Shown here one piece after another: positions 38,071 through 47,611 of a stretch of DNA of 64,000 nucleotides; positions within the stretch are counted from its first letter, which is position 1; each line of letters begins with the position of its first letter. The stretch spans positions 27,474 through 91,473 of the forward strand of contig JABDGQ010000006.1 in the NCBI GenBank assembly GCA_013285965.1, given 5' to 3'. The notes beneath the pieces are model-generated. The model was given only the letters and a program-made list of their open reading frames with translations. It ran no database searches and was not told the DNA's origin. This DNA comes from Chlamydiota bacterium. Lineage in GTDB: Bacteria > Chlamydiota > Chlamydiia > Chlamydiales > Parachlamydiaceae. A program made the translations under genes and the position numbers.

Positions 38071-38985
38071 TTAACCTGATAGCATTTTGATAATTTGCTC
38101 ATATTTATGTCGTTCTGGAGTTCCTTCTTGTTCATATCCTATAAGCTCATTAGCAATAGATAGCCCACTACGCCACCTCTTACACATTGCACTTTTGTTA
38201 GCCCCTGCTTTAATTAAAGCTTTTACTATTTCTTCATCATTATGATAGATAGCCGTTATTAAAGCGCAGTTATGTTCAGTAGGAGAATGGTTTATGTTTG
38301 GATCGGCAGCCGCATCAAGTAGCGTTTGCACTATCTTTGTTTGAAGCTCATGATATATAGCTGCCATTAAGGGTGTTTGACCACCAGACGGTGCGTTTAC
38401 ATCTACTCCAGCGGCAATTAAGAGCTTTATTGCACTCAATTTCATATCACGGCTACATTGTAAAATTGCTAGCATCATTAAATTGGGGTTATCATCACCA
38501 GGCCTTTCTGATTTTTGAATGATGCGGCTTTTAATAGATATATCTTCTTTAATGAGTTGATCGATCTTTGATTGAGTAACGTGAGAAGCATTGCCTATCA
38601 ATTGCCATAAAAGTTTAGGATGTAGATATTTTGCCAGTAGCTGCTCTATTTCTTGCAAAATTTTATTAGCCTGCCATTGATCATATAACTTTAAAAATAA
38701 ATATGAGACACCTAATGTGATTATATGAAAATACCATGTTCTCTCAGGCAGCAAAGCATCTTGAGTGATTGTATTTAAAATGCTCACTCTTTTATGCAAT
38801 TGTTCTAAGGAAAGTTCAGTTTTGTCATTGCTCATTTGTTGGAGTTGAGTTTTCAATACTCTTACTTGTATCGAATCTAATTTTTGTATTGTAGGCGCCT
38901 CTTCATCGAAATCAAGCACAGCGCTATTTGGAATTGGCCAAAAATAATTGGATATATTCTCATATGAGGAAAAAATTGTATTCAT
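38071..38985 (-). CDS. Membrane-anchored ankyrin-repeat protein (trio member 1)
   Basis: 304 aa from the ATG at 38985, preceded by AAAGGA; the longer frame to 39006 would place that ribosome binding site inside the coding region. N-terminus MNTIFSSYENISNYFWPIPN is shared by all three tandem paralogs. A hydrophobic helix (WYFHIITLGVSYLFLKLYD) lies near residue 80-98, then a helical linker, then ankyrin repeats (NLMMLAILQCSRD; GQTPLMAAIYHELQTKIVQT; NCALITAIYHNDEEIVKALI). The repeat part has diverged most from its siblings, so the binding surface differs. Confidence 0.78.
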   Translation of the reverse strand: MNTIFSSYENISNYFWPIPNSAVLDFDEEAPTIQKLDSIQVRVLKTQLQQMSNDKTELSLEQLHKRVSILNTITQDALLPERTWYFHIITLGVSYLFLKLYDQWQANKILQEIEQLLAKYLHPKLLWQLIGNASHVTQSKIDQLIKEDISIKSRIIQKSERPGDDNPNLMMLAILQCSRDMKLSAIKLLIAAGVDVNAPSGGQTPLMAAIYHELQTKIVQTLLDAAADPNINHSPTEHNCALITAIYHNDEEIVKALIKAGANKSAMCKRWRSGLSIANELIGYEQEGTPERHKYEQIIKMLSG

Positions 38986-38999
38986 TCTAAATCCTTTTA

Positions 39000-39959
39000 C
39001 TAGCACTTATTATTTTGAGATTCTAATAATTCTACAATACAATTGTACTTAGCTTGCATTTCACAATCATTACCATAACTGGCATACTTTTTAGCGTAAT
39101 CCAGGATTGTAGGTGACTGATAAAATCTACCAAAATAAGGTTTTTTTGATTTGTCGGCGCCAGCCTTTAATAAAATTTCTACGATTTCTGGTTGAGGATC
39201 AGTATGAACAGCTCTAACTAAAGGTGTTTCTCCACAATAGTCTTGTTGTTCTGCTTCTATGTCTGCTTTGGCAGCAATTAATAATTCCACCATCTGAGGC
39301 TGTTTTAAATACACGGCATTTAATAGCGGCGTAGAACAAGCTGATTGAGGTGCTTCCGTATTTGGATTTGCTCCAGCTGCAATTAAAAAAGATACAATAG
39401 ATTGTCTTTGTTGCTCATCTATATTTCTATTATAAAGTACTTCGATCAATATTGTATTGGGCACGGAATCAATGCCAAAGCAGAATAAATCATCAATACC
39501 GAGGATTTGTGGATGTTTTGCGATCCGCTCCATTACGGTTTTATCAAACTTACAAGCATCGCCTATCAAATGCCAAAAACGTTCAGACACAAAATGAAAA
39601 CAATAGGCACGAAATTGCTCTATTTCTTGCAAAATTTTATTAGCCTGCCATTGATCATATAATTTTAAAAACAAATATGAGACACCTAATGTGATTATAT
39701 GAAAATACCATGTTCTCTCTTCCAGCACAATATTTTGAGTGATTGTATTTAAAATGCGCACTCTATTGTGAAATTCTTCTAAGGAAAATTCAGTTTTATC
39801 GCTATTTATTTTTTGAAGTTGAGATTGCAATACTCTTACTTGTATCGAATCTAATTTTTGTATCGTAGGCGCCTCTTCATCGAAATCAAGAATAGGAGTA
39901 TTTGGAATTGGCCAAAAATAATCTGATATATTCTCATATATGGAAAAAATTGTATTCAC
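39000..39959 (-). CDS. Membrane-anchored ankyrin-repeat protein (trio member 2)
   Basis: 319 aa from a GTG at 39959 that replaces the ATG of its siblings; AAAGGA lies five bases upstream. Same architecture: conserved N-terminus (VNTIFSIYENISDYFWPIPN), hydrophobic helix around 80-98, then repeats (STPLLNAVYLKQPQMVELLI; GETPLVRAVHTDPQPEIVEI). It is closest to trio member 3 and differs from it mainly in the last repeat. It is followed after 14 bp by member 1. Confidence 0.78.
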   Translation of the reverse strand: MNTIFSIYENISDYFWPIPNTPILDFDEEAPTIQKLDSIQVRVLQSQLQKINSDKTEFSLEEFHNRVRILNTITQNIVLEERTWYFHIITLGVSYLFLKLYDQWQANKILQEIEQFRAYCFHFVSERFWHLIGDACKFDKTVMERIAKHPQILGIDDLFCFGIDSVPNTILIEVLYNRNIDEQQRQSIVSFLIAAGANPNTEAPQSACSTPLLNAVYLKQPQMVELLIAAKADIEAEQQDYCGETPLVRAVHTDPQPEIVEILLKAGADKSKKPYFGRFYQSPTILDYAKKYASYGNDCEMQAKYNCIVELLESQNNKC

Positions 39960-39980
39960 TATAAATCCTTTTACTAGCAC

Positions 39981-40922
39981 TTATCTATTTTGAGATTCTA
40001 ATAATGCTACAATATTTTTGTATTTAGTTTGTCTTTCAGTATTATCACCATAAGTGCTACCCCTTTTAGCGAGGCTCAGGACTGTATCTTGTAACTGACC
40101 AAAATTCTGTTTTTTTGATTTGTCAGCGCCAGCATCTAATAAAATTTTTACGATGTCTGGTTGAGCATCACTCACAGCTTTAAATAAAGCTGTTTCTCCA
40201 GCAGGATACCCTTCTGGTTCTGCTTCTATGTCTGCTTTGGCAGCAATTAATAATCCCACCATCTGAGGCTGTTTTAAATACACGGCATTTAATAGCGGCG
40301 TAGAATAAGCTGATAGAGGTGCTTTTATATTTGGATTTGCCCCAGCTGCAATTAAAAAAGATACAATAGATTGTCTTTCTTGCTCATCTATATTTCTATT
40401 ATAAAGTACTTGGATCAATATTGTCTTGGGCACGGAATCAATGTCAAAGTAGAATAAATCATCAATACCGAGGATTTGTGGATGTTTTGCGATCCGCTCT
40501 ATTACGGTTCTATCAAACTTACAAGCGTCGCCTATTAAATGCCAAAAACGTTCAGAATGAAGATAATAGTCACGAAATTGTTCTATTTCTTGCAAAATTT
40601 TATTAGCCTGCCATTGATCATATAACTTTAAAAATAAATATGAGATACCTAATGTGACTATATGGAAATACCATGTTCTCTCTGGCAGCAAAGCATCTTG
40701 AGTGATTGTATTTAAAATACGCACTCTTTTATGCAATTGTTCTAAGGAAAATTCAGTTTTATCGCTATTTATTTTTTGAAGTTGAGGTTGTAATACTCTT
40801 ACTTGTATCGAATCTAATTTTTGTATCGTAGTGGTCTCTTTATCGAAATCAAGAATAGGAGTATTTGGAATTGGGCAAAAATAGTCGGATATATTCTCAT
40901 ATGCGGAAAAAATTGTATTCAT
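39981..40922 (-). CDS. Membrane-anchored ankyrin-repeat protein (trio member 3)
   Basis: 313 aa, first gene of the trio. N-terminus MNTIFSAYENISDYFCPIPN, hydrophobic helix WYFHIVTLGISYLFLKLYD near 80-98, then repeats (STPLLNAVYLKQPQMVGLLI; GETALFKAVSDAQPDIVKIL). Intergenic spacers and 3' ends of the three genes are near identical, so they arose by tandem duplication. A full MITE begins 51 bp upstream of its ATG and may separate it from its promoter. Confidence 0.78.
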   Translation of the reverse strand: MNTIFSAYENISDYFCPIPNTPILDFDKETTTIQKLDSIQVRVLQPQLQKINSDKTEFSLEQLHKRVRILNTITQDALLPERTWYFHIVTLGISYLFLKLYDQWQANKILQEIEQFRDYYLHSERFWHLIGDACKFDRTVIERIAKHPQILGIDDLFYFDIDSVPKTILIQVLYNRNIDEQERQSIVSFLIAAGANPNIKAPLSAYSTPLLNAVYLKQPQMVGLLIAAKADIEAEPEGYPAGETALFKAVSDAQPDIVKILLDAGADKSKKQNFGQLQDTVLSLAKRGSTYGDNTERQTKYKNIVALLESQNR

Positions 40923-40973
40923 TTTAATTGCCTTTAAAGTTTTTGTTTAACTTTTTAGGTTACTAACTATTAA

Positions 40974-41136
40974 TAGACTTCTTTCGAAATTGGCTTTTTT
41001 TGGAAAAATTGATGTTTTTTGAGCAGATTTGATTCCAAATTTTAAGAGAATATTGGCAATATGGTCGAAAAATTTGGGATTAAAGATGCCAAAAAAGACA
41101 ATTTTAACAAATAAATGTAATTTCGAAAGAAGTCTA
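40974..41136 (-). mobile_element. MITE, full copy 1 (163 bp)
   Basis: Bounded by perfect 18-bp inverted repeats, TAGACTTCTTTCGAAATT and its complement at 41119-41136. The interior matches 50079-50243 over its whole length in reverse orientation with few differences. No coding frame. The TA at each end fits a Tc1/mariner or IS630-type target duplication; that affiliation is inferred. Confidence 0.85.
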
Positions 41137-41200
41137 ATATATAAGTGTAATTAAAAGTTAGATTTTTTACAATGAATTTTATAAATTAATTCGATTACAA

Positions 41201-41290
41201 ACTCATCTTACCGCATAATTTGAAGAGTGCCTTTAGTACATATCCGCAGTCATCAAAAATCACTTGTTCAAATTATGCGGTAAGGTGAGT
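41201..41290. repeat. Palindromic 3'-end repeat, complete copy
   Basis: A 24-base left arm (41201-41224, ACTCATCTTACCGCATAATT then TGAA) and right arm (41267-41290) are inverted with one mismatch around a 42-base loop. The right arm overlaps the 3' end of the phosphatase gene and supplies its last codons and stop. On the minus strand it would form a 24-bp hairpin directly at the end of that mRNA. Confidence 0.85.
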
Positions 41291-42020
41291 TACAAAGATT
41301 TTCGAATTGCAGTAAAGTGATTGTTTTAGCATCTTTTTGATTAAAGCCCGCTTGCTTGCGCTGAGATTTAATTGCTATAAAAGCTTGTGCTGCGCTTAAA
41401 GCATGATATTTGATTAAATAACACATCGCCATTAAGGCACTGCGACCCCGTCCTGCTTTGCAATGCACGTAGACAGAGCGTCCATGTTGCAAATTCCAGG
41501 CAATAAACTCTACCCCTTGGTGGATTGTAGCCATTGGTATAGTGGCAAAATCAGGTGTAGGCAATTGCAATTGCTTAAGACCGGCTTTTCTCCATTGTTC
41601 TGGCCTAATGGTCGCTGTAATAAGACCATTATAGCGATTTTCAAAGACCTCCACGACACTTAATACTGCTCCGATCCCTTCTTTTTGCAAAGCAAGCAAA
41701 TCATCGCGATACTTTATTCTGAAAAAACTTTTCTGCAAGGGAATAGCACCTAAATAGAGCGAGGCCCCGTTATTGGTAGTGTAGATTTTATCCCACCAAT
41801 TCCAATGCCGTTTATAAGCTAGGCCGATTTTTTTTGCTGCTAATCCTGTATAGTAATCAAGAGTATGCCTGATTTGATTGTAGTTACGTGTGATGATATG
41901 CTTACAATATTTGATTGGATTTATTTTTTCATTTTCTAACTGTTGGCTATTTGTGATAATCTGCTCCCACTGCGCGTCAGTAGGTTTTGTTTCTTTAGGA
42001 ATAAATTTGTCCTCAGCCAT
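41268..42020 (-). CDS. Dual-specificity/tyrosine phosphatase-like protein
   Basis: 250 aa from the ATG at 42020 (MAEDKFIPKE), chosen because the longer frame to 42059 overlaps plsC. The P-loop signature is VHCKAGRGRSAL, with nucleophile Cys187 and Arg193; a candidate general acid lies in LQLPTPDFATIP. The layout (LYLGAIPL..VLSVVEVFE before the P-loop) resembles PTPMT1-like phosphatases that act on phosphatidylglycerophosphate. Its place directly behind plsC and cdsA would fit a lipid substrate, but that is inference. The C-terminal SPYRII comes from a repeat insertion. Confidence 0.8.
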   Translation of the reverse strand: MAEDKFIPKETKPTDAQWEQIITNSQQLENEKINPIKYCKHIITRNYNQIRHTLDYYTGLAAKKIGLAYKRHWNWWDKIYTTNNGASLYLGAIPLQKSFFRIKYRDDLLALQKEGIGAVLSVVEVFENRYNGLITATIRPEQWRKAGLKQLQLPTPDFATIPMATIHQGVEFIAWNLQHGRSVYVHCKAGRGRSALMAMCYLIKYHALSAAQAFIAIKSQRKQAGFNQKDAKTITLLQFENLCNSPYRII

Positions 42021-42033
42021 TTTAAACCCAACT

Positions 42034-42675
42034 TTAGGGCATTTCGCCGGTGGCACCATCTTCTGCCCATAGACGTAGATTATTCAAACTTTCTTGCAAT
42101 TGTTGTAAACATTGTTCTTGCCGTTTTTTTTTATGATCATCCGGATTATCAGAGATGTAAATTGGTTTTCCAAAAACACAAGTAATGGCAGAGCGCAAAC
42201 TGGGCCAGCGTTGATTACGTGGCCACACGGCAAAAGTTCCTTGCAGGTAGACTGGAATGATCGGACAAGGAGCGCGCATAGCCAACATAGCTACTCCCGA
42301 TTTAATCGGCTGCAAATCACCCGTGGCTGAACGCATTCCTTCGGGGAATATAAGTACTTTGTTACCATCTTGTAGTAATTGGCAAATCATGCGCAATGAG
42401 TTTCTATCTTGTACTGTTCCTTCAATAGGGTGGGCATTAAGTTTTGGTAAAAGCCATTGTGCAAATTTACTTTTAAATAATGAGGCGCGCGCTAAAAAAT
42501 GAAGATCTTCTGGGCAAACGGCAGCAATAAGTGGTGGATCAAAAAAAGAAGCGTGATTGGCCGCTAAAATAGCAGCGCCTGGCGGTAACCCTTGCGCTCC
42601 GTAAACACGGAACTTATAAAAAATATGAAAGTATCCCTTAAATAAGAGAGTAGTCAATTTATAAAGAAATTTCAT
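42034..42675 (-). CDS. plsC: 1-acyl-sn-glycerol-3-phosphate acyltransferase
   Basis: 213 aa. Catalytic HX4D motif NHASFFDPP (about 41-46) and substrate motif FPEGMRSATG (about 114) define the family. It makes phosphatidic acid. Overlaps the cmk stop by 4 bp. The gene order uppS-cdsA-cmk-plsC is that of Chlamydia. Confidence 0.92.
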   Translation of the reverse strand: MKFLYKLTTLLFKGYFHIFYKFRVYGAQGLPPGAAILAANHASFFDPPLIAAVCPEDLHFLARASLFKSKFAQWLLPKLNAHPIEGTVQDRNSLRMICQLLQDGNKVLIFPEGMRSATGDLQPIKSGVAMLAMRAPCPIIPVYLQGTFAVWPRNQRWPSLRSAITCVFGKPIYISDNPDDHKKKRQEQCLQQLQESLNNLRLWAEDGATGEMP

Positions 42676-43379
42676 GCATGCGTTTCCGTACTACGGTGTG
42701 CTGATTTAGTCCTAATGGTTTCTTTGTGCTCTAAAATGCTGTTTATTACCTCTTCGATAGTTTTGTCGGAAGTGTCAATAACAAAAGCATCGCTAGCTTG
42801 TACCAAAGGAGCATATTGCCGCGTCGAATCACTTCTATCGCGCTCATTAATCTCATCTAGACATTGTTCGAAAGTTAGTGTTTGATTTTCCGCTAGATAC
42901 TTTGTTTTTAATTCATTATAGCGACGTTGAGCACGCACTTCATTGCGTCCAGTCAAGAAAATTTTAAGATCAGCGTCAGGGAAGACAACTGTAGCCATAT
43001 CGCGTCCTTCAAAAACAGCATTAACCCCTATTGCAAAGGTACGTTGCAAGGCTGTTAATTTATCGCGCACACTCTTTATACTAGCTATGGCAGATACGGC
43101 GGCTGTTACCTCTTTGCCACGAATTTTTTCGCTGATGTCTTCACCTTCAAAGAAATAATGCTTTTCATGCTTTATTATTTTAAAATCTACTTTAAAGTCT
43201 TTTAAAAAATCTTCTAACAGCGCGGTCTGCGATAAATCGATGTGATGTTTAAGTAAGCCGTAAGTTAAAATTCGATACATGGCGCCTGTATCAAAAAAAA
43301 TAAAGCCAATAGCATGCGCTAATTTTTTGGCAACAGTGCTTTTGCCAGTACCTACTGGGCCGTCAATAGTGATAATCAT
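42672..43379 (-). CDS. cmk: Cytidylate kinase
   Basis: 235 aa. P-loop DGPVGTGKSTVAKKLA at 5-20, FFDTGAMYRILTYG for CMP recognition, GRDMATVVFPDADLKIFLT, and DRSDSTRQYAPL. It phosphorylates CMP and dCMP. The C-terminal tail after residue 215 is longer than in E. coli and polar. Between cdsA and plsC. Confidence 0.94.
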   Translation of the reverse strand: MIITIDGPVGTGKSTVAKKLAHAIGFIFFDTGAMYRILTYGLLKHHIDLSQTALLEDFLKDFKVDFKIIKHEKHYFFEGEDISEKIRGKEVTAAVSAIASIKSVRDKLTALQRTFAIGVNAVFEGRDMATVVFPDADLKIFLTGRNEVRAQRRYNELKTKYLAENQTLTFEQCLDEINERDRSDSTRQYAPLVQASDAFVIDTSDKTIEEVINSILEHKETIRTKSAHRSTETHA

Positions 43380-43401
43380 ATATTTTTCTTTCTTTTAATT
43401 G

Positions 43402-44262
43402 TTATCCTATAATGTGCATGCGCAATAAAAAGTAAGTTAGGGGAAGCGTAAAAATTAACGAATCTACCATATCTAAAATCCCACCTAAACCAGGCAGATG
43501 GCTACTGTTTTTGACACCGGCATCGCGTTTAAAGAGCGATTCTGTTAAATCACCAAATTGTGCCAATATACTCAAAACCGCTCCCAACCATAGACTATCA
43601 AGGATTGCAAGATGAAAATGAGCGGAACCGGAAAAAAATAGACTAAATAAAAGACTGTAGACTATGGCAAGCAAAGTACCGCCTAGTGCACCTTCAATAG
43701 TTTTATTTGGACTAATATAAGGCGATAGGGGATGTTTGCCTAATACCTTACCTGAAAAATAAGCGCCCATGTCAGTAGCTTTACTTGTAATCAATACATA
43801 ACTGAGCCATAGACGACCATCTGTCACTAAACTATCATTTAAAAAATAATTGATGCGCACAACAAAACTTAAAGGAAGTACGATATATACTAAACCAAAC
43901 ATGGTAATAGCTAAGTTTACTAAGGGTAATGCGCGCCGGTTAAAAAATAACAGACAACTGAGCAGAAGAGTGCCCCATAGAACTATAGCAGGAAGTTCTC
44001 TCAATAAAGGATTGTGTATGCTTATGGCCACAGCAATTACATAACTTATGCCACTTACAATACCTAAGGACGATAAAGGAGTCCAACCCTTAAAAATAGC
44101 TAAGTTATAATACTCTAATAGTGAAAAGCCTATTGTGGCAGAAGTCAACATGATAAAAACTGGTTGGAATGAGTCTATTTGTGAGTAATATATTACTAGT
44201 ATCAAAATCAATGTAATGATTGTACCAATAGAGAGCCGTTGTTTTAGTTGTTCTGAAAGCAT
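43402..44262 (-). CDS. cdsA: Phosphatidate cytidylyltransferase
   Basis: 286 aa with eight or so membrane helices. Signature toward the C-terminus: KATDMGAYFSGKVLGKHPLS, SPNKTIEGALGG, and SLFKRDAGVKNSSHLPGLGGILDMVDS. It makes CDP-diacylglycerol for PG and PE. Three bases separate it from uppS. Confidence 0.93.
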   Translation of the reverse strand: MLSEQLKQRLSIGTIITLILILVIYYSQIDSFQPVFIMLTSATIGFSLLEYYNLAIFKGWTPLSSLGIVSGISYVIAVAISIHNPLLRELPAIVLWGTLLLSCLLFFNRRALPLVNLAITMFGLVYIVLPLSFVVRINYFLNDSLVTDGRLWLSYVLITSKATDMGAYFSGKVLGKHPLSPYISPNKTIEGALGGTLLAIVYSLLFSLFFSGSAHFHLAILDSLWLGAVLSILAQFGDLTESLFKRDAGVKNSSHLPGLGGILDMVDSLIFTLPLTYFLLRMHIIG

Positions 44263-44265
44263 TTT

Positions 44266-45048
44266 TCAACCCCCTCCCCAGCGTCTTTTGCGATTTTGAA
44301 AATCAATTATCGCCTCATATAAATGTTGTGGAGTGAAATCAGGCCATAACACAGAAGAGACGTGAATTTCACTATAAGAAAGTTGCCATAATAAAAAGTT
44401 GCTCACCCTTAATTCTCCACTGGTACGAATCAATAAATCAGGGTCACTCCAAGCATGCGTATCTAAGTAGCGGCCAACAAGTGTTTCATTAATTTCCTCT
44501 ACTTGTAATTTTTTCTGATCATAATCTTGTAACATGGCACGAAAAGCGCGACAAATTTCATTGCGCGCACCATAGTTTAAGGCCATAATCAAGCGCATGC
44601 TGCTACAGTTTTGGGTGACGTGTTTGGTTTGTTTTATAGTATCTAGAAGGTATTGCGGTAAACCACCCGGTTCGCCAATAGTTTCAAATTTCACCCCATC
44701 TTCAACCATATTGGCGGTTTGATTAACTAAATACGAATGAATCAAGCTAATTAAAGCTTGTACTTCTAATTGTGGGCGGTGCCAATTTTCTGTCGAAAAA
44801 CCATAAATAGTAATTTCTTTTATCTGCATTTGTTTGGCGGCCTTAATAATCTGAATTAAAGCATCGACCCCTTTGCTATGACCCTCATAAATTCGCAATA
44901 GATTTTTTTTGGCCCAGCGCCGATTACCATCTGGAATGATGGCAATATGACGCGGCATGCGGTTGGCATCTAGACAAGCCAGTTGGTTCGGCGACAAACA
45001 TTTATTAGAGTTGGTTTGGCTCGATGTAGTCAAATTAAAATTACTCAT
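44266..45048 (-). CDS. uppS: Undecaprenyl diphosphate synthase
   Basis: 260 aa. [15 protein letters not shown] with catalytic Asp (about residue 39), [14 protein letters not shown], and C-terminal [20 protein letters not shown]. Makes the C55 lipid carrier for peptidoglycan and O-antigen-type glycans. Start overlaps the lepA stop by 8 bp. Confidence 0.94.
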   Translation of the reverse strand: MSNFNLTTSSQTNSNKCLSPNQLACLDANRMPRHIAIIPDGNRRWAKKNLLRIYEGHSKGVDALIQIIKAAKQMQIKEITIYGFSTENWHRPQLEVQALISLIHSYLVNQTANMVEDGVKFETIGEPGGLPQYLLDTIKQTKHVTQNCSSMRLIMALNYGARNEICRAFRAMLQDYDQKKLQVEEINETLVGRYLDTHAWSDPDLLIRTSGELRVSNFLLWQLSYSEIHVSSVLWPDFTPQHLYEAIIDFQNRKRRWGGG

Positions 45049-46849
45049 CAGCTGTCAATACTTTCATAAAAGCACTTTGAGGAATGTTTACCTGACCAAT
45101 TTGTTTCATCCGCTTTTTACCCTTCTTTTGTTTCTCCCACAATTTTCGTTTACGTGATATATCGCCACCATAACATTTAGCCGTAACGTTTTTAGTAATG
45201 GCTTTAATGGTTTCACGCGCTACAATTTTTCCACCTATGGCCGCTTGTATAGGTACTTTAAATAATTGCATGGGGATGACCTCTACCAATTTGGCACAGA
45301 TGGCGCGTCCTTTGCTCTCAGCCTTACTGCGATGTACTAAACAGGAAAAAGCATCCACAGGCTCCTCATTGACGCGAATCTCAAGCTTGATAATATCACC
45401 CACTTCGTATGAATCAAATTCATAATCAAAAGAGCCATAACCTTTGGTAATAGATTTAAGTTTATCATTAAAATTGGTGATAATTTCATTTAGCGGAAAG
45501 CGATAGGTCAATAATAGGCGACGTGCATCGATAGTTTCTGTTTTTAGACACACACCTCGTTTATCCATTCCCAAATTCATAATAGCTCCTAGATATTCGG
45601 AAGGAATCATGATATGACACTTTACCCATGGCTCTTCGGCAGCATCAATATAGGCTGGATCGGGGTAATGAGCGGGGTTGTCGACTTCTTTTAGCGTGCC
45701 ATCATTTAGAATAAAGCGATACATTACAGAGGGTGCTGTTGAGATAATATCAATATCAAATTCGCGCTGAATGCGTTCAAAGACAATTTCAAGATGTAAT
45801 AGTCCTAAAAAACCACATCTAAAACCAAATCCTAGCGCTGTACTGCTTTCTTGCTCAATGTGTAAGGCTGAGTCATTAAGTTGCAATTTTACTAGTGCAT
45901 CGCGTAGCGCTTCAAAGTCGGTGGCATCAATTGGATAGATTCCAGCATAGACAACTGGAGTGATTAGACGAAATCCAGGGAGTGGTTCCTGCGCACGATA
46001 TTTTTGATTTGTGATAGTATCGCCAATTTTAACATCACTAGTATTTTTAATGTTGGCGATCATATAGCCAACTTCACCAGGTCGCAGAATTTCAAGCGGG
46101 GTGGCTTTAGGTGTAAAAGTGCCTACCTCTAAGACTTCAAAAGATTTGTTTGTGGCCATCATATGGATAAGCGAGCCTTTTTTGATCTCACCACTCATTA
46201 TCCTAACATATACCATAACCCCACGATAAACATCGTAGTGCGAGTCAAACACCAGTGCACGCAAAATATCATCATCGGGAGCGACGGGCGGTGGAATGGC
46301 GGTGATGATTTTCTCAAGTACTTTATCCACACCTATGCCAGATTTTGCCGAGCAACTAATTGCATCGGAGGCATCTAAACCAATTGCTTCCTCAATTTGT
46401 TTGCGGACACCTTCGACATCGGCGGCTGGTAAATCAATTTTGTTGATAACTATTAAAATTTCTAAATCACGCTCTAATGCTAAGTGCACATTGGCCAAAC
46501 TCTGCGCCTGCACACCTTGTACAGCATCTACTACCAGCAAGGCCCCTTCACATGCGGAGAGTGAGCGCGAGACCTCGTAACTAAAGTCGACATGTCCAGG
46601 TGTGTCGATAAAATTAATTTGATATGATTCACCATTATGTGCTTGGTAGTACATAGTGACAGGATGTGCTTTTATAGTAATCCCGCGCTCGCGCTCAAGA
46701 TCCATATCATCGAGTAATTGTTCTTGCATATCGCGTGCAGCGACAGTATGGGTAAGTTCAAGTAAGCGATCAGCTAAAGTCGATTTTCCATGATCTATAT
46801 GTGCGATAATAGAAAAATTACGGATGTTTTTTATATTATATTTATTCAT
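45041..46849 (-). CDS. lepA: Elongation factor 4 (LepA)
   Basis: 602 aa. G1 [14 protein letters not shown] (16-29), G3 DTPGHVDF, G4 NKIDLPAAD, and the LepA-specific C-terminal domain ([19 protein letters not shown]). A translational GTPase that back-translocates ribosomes under stress. It heads the lepA-uppS-cdsA-cmk-plsC-phosphatase run; in Chlamydia lepA is located elsewhere, so this join is a rearrangement (from memory). Confidence 0.96.
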   Translation of the reverse strand: MNKYNIKNIRNFSIIAHIDHGKSTLADRLLELTHTVAARDMQEQLLDDMDLERERGITIKAHPVTMYYQAHNGESYQINFIDTPGHVDFSYEVSRSLSACEGALLVVDAVQGVQAQSLANVHLALERDLEILIVINKIDLPAADVEGVRKQIEEAIGLDASDAISCSAKSGIGVDKVLEKIITAIPPPVAPDDDILRALVFDSHYDVYRGVMVYVRIMSGEIKKGSLIHMMATNKSFEVLEVGTFTPKATPLEILRPGEVGYMIANIKNTSDVKIGDTITNQKYRAQEPLPGFRLITPVVYAGIYPIDATDFEALRDALVKLQLNDSALHIEQESSTALGFGFRCGFLGLLHLEIVFERIQREFDIDIISTAPSVMYRFILNDGTLKEVDNPAHYPDPAYIDAAEEPWVKCHIMIPSEYLGAIMNLGMDKRGVCLKTETIDARRLLLTYRFPLNEIITNFNDKLKSITKGYGSFDYEFDSYEVGDIIKLEIRVNEEPVDAFSCLVHRSKAESKGRAICAKLVEVIPMQLFKVPIQAAIGGKIVARETIKAITKNVTAKCYGGDISRKRKLWEKQKKGKKRMKQIGQVNIPQSAFMKVLTADE

Positions 46850-46925
46850 AAAATAGCTTGTTCAAAGTAAGTGATTATTTAATCTAAATGATTAAGTGAA
46901 AGATTTCAAGTTTTCTCTTAGACTA

Positions 46926-47582
46926 TTAAATTAAGGTTATTAGTTCTCCGGATGTAATAATTTTTACACCAGTTTGTTGTATGACTTGATAAGCTTTAGC
47001 AGTGTCCCCGGGATGGACATTAACTCCTCGGCAAGCGTCGGATATAACGTAGGTTTGAAAACCAAACTTCATCGCATCTAAAGCCGAATATTTCACGCAG
47101 TAATCAGTGGTTAATCCCGCAATGAACAGATGTTTAATCTTATGTGCTTCAAGAAAATCACCTAAACCAGTCGATTTTGTGTGTTGATTGTCAAAAAAGG
47201 CGCTATAGCTATCGATGTGTGGGTCCATCCCTTTATAGAAAATATGATCAATCTGCTTATAATCCCATCCTGGAGCAAACTCAGCGCCTTTGGTGTTTTG
47301 TATACAATGTACTGGCCACAGTTGTTGTACTTCATTTTTTAACGAAATATATGAGCCTGGTTCTTGCTGATGGGTGGTGGCAAAGCTAACATGTTGTAGA
47401 GGATGCCAATCTTTACTGGCAAGTTTAAAGTTAAATGGCAAGTGTACTAGGCGCTCAACTACCGGAATAATTTGCTCACCACCAGGTACAGCTAAAGTTC
47501 CGCCTCGAATAAAGTCTACTTGTAAATCAACAATTAATAAAGCACTATTGACGGGAATGGCAGAAGGACTTTGCATGTTCAT
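46926..47582 (-). CDS. pncA: Nicotinamidase
   Basis: 218 aa, isochorismatase fold. LLIVDLQVDFIRGG with catalytic Asp (about 19), metal site residues in ASKDWHPLQHVSF, and nucleophile Cys in TTDYCVKYSALDA. Hydrolyses nicotinamide to nicotinate for NAD salvage. It lies 29 bp behind cydB on the same strand and may be cotranscribed with the oxidase. Confidence 0.9.
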   Translation of the reverse strand: MNMQSPSAIPVNSALLIVDLQVDFIRGGTLAVPGGEQIIPVVERLVHLPFNFKLASKDWHPLQHVSFATTHQQEPGSYISLKNEVQQLWPVHCIQNTKGAEFAPGWDYKQIDHIFYKGMDPHIDSYSAFFDNQHTKSTGLGDFLEAHKIKHLFIAGLTTDYCVKYSALDAMKFGFQTYVISDACRGVNVHPGDTAKAYQVIQQTGVKIITSGELITLI

Positions 47583-47611
47583 GTTTAGGTCTCAATATTT
47601 AAAAAATAGAC

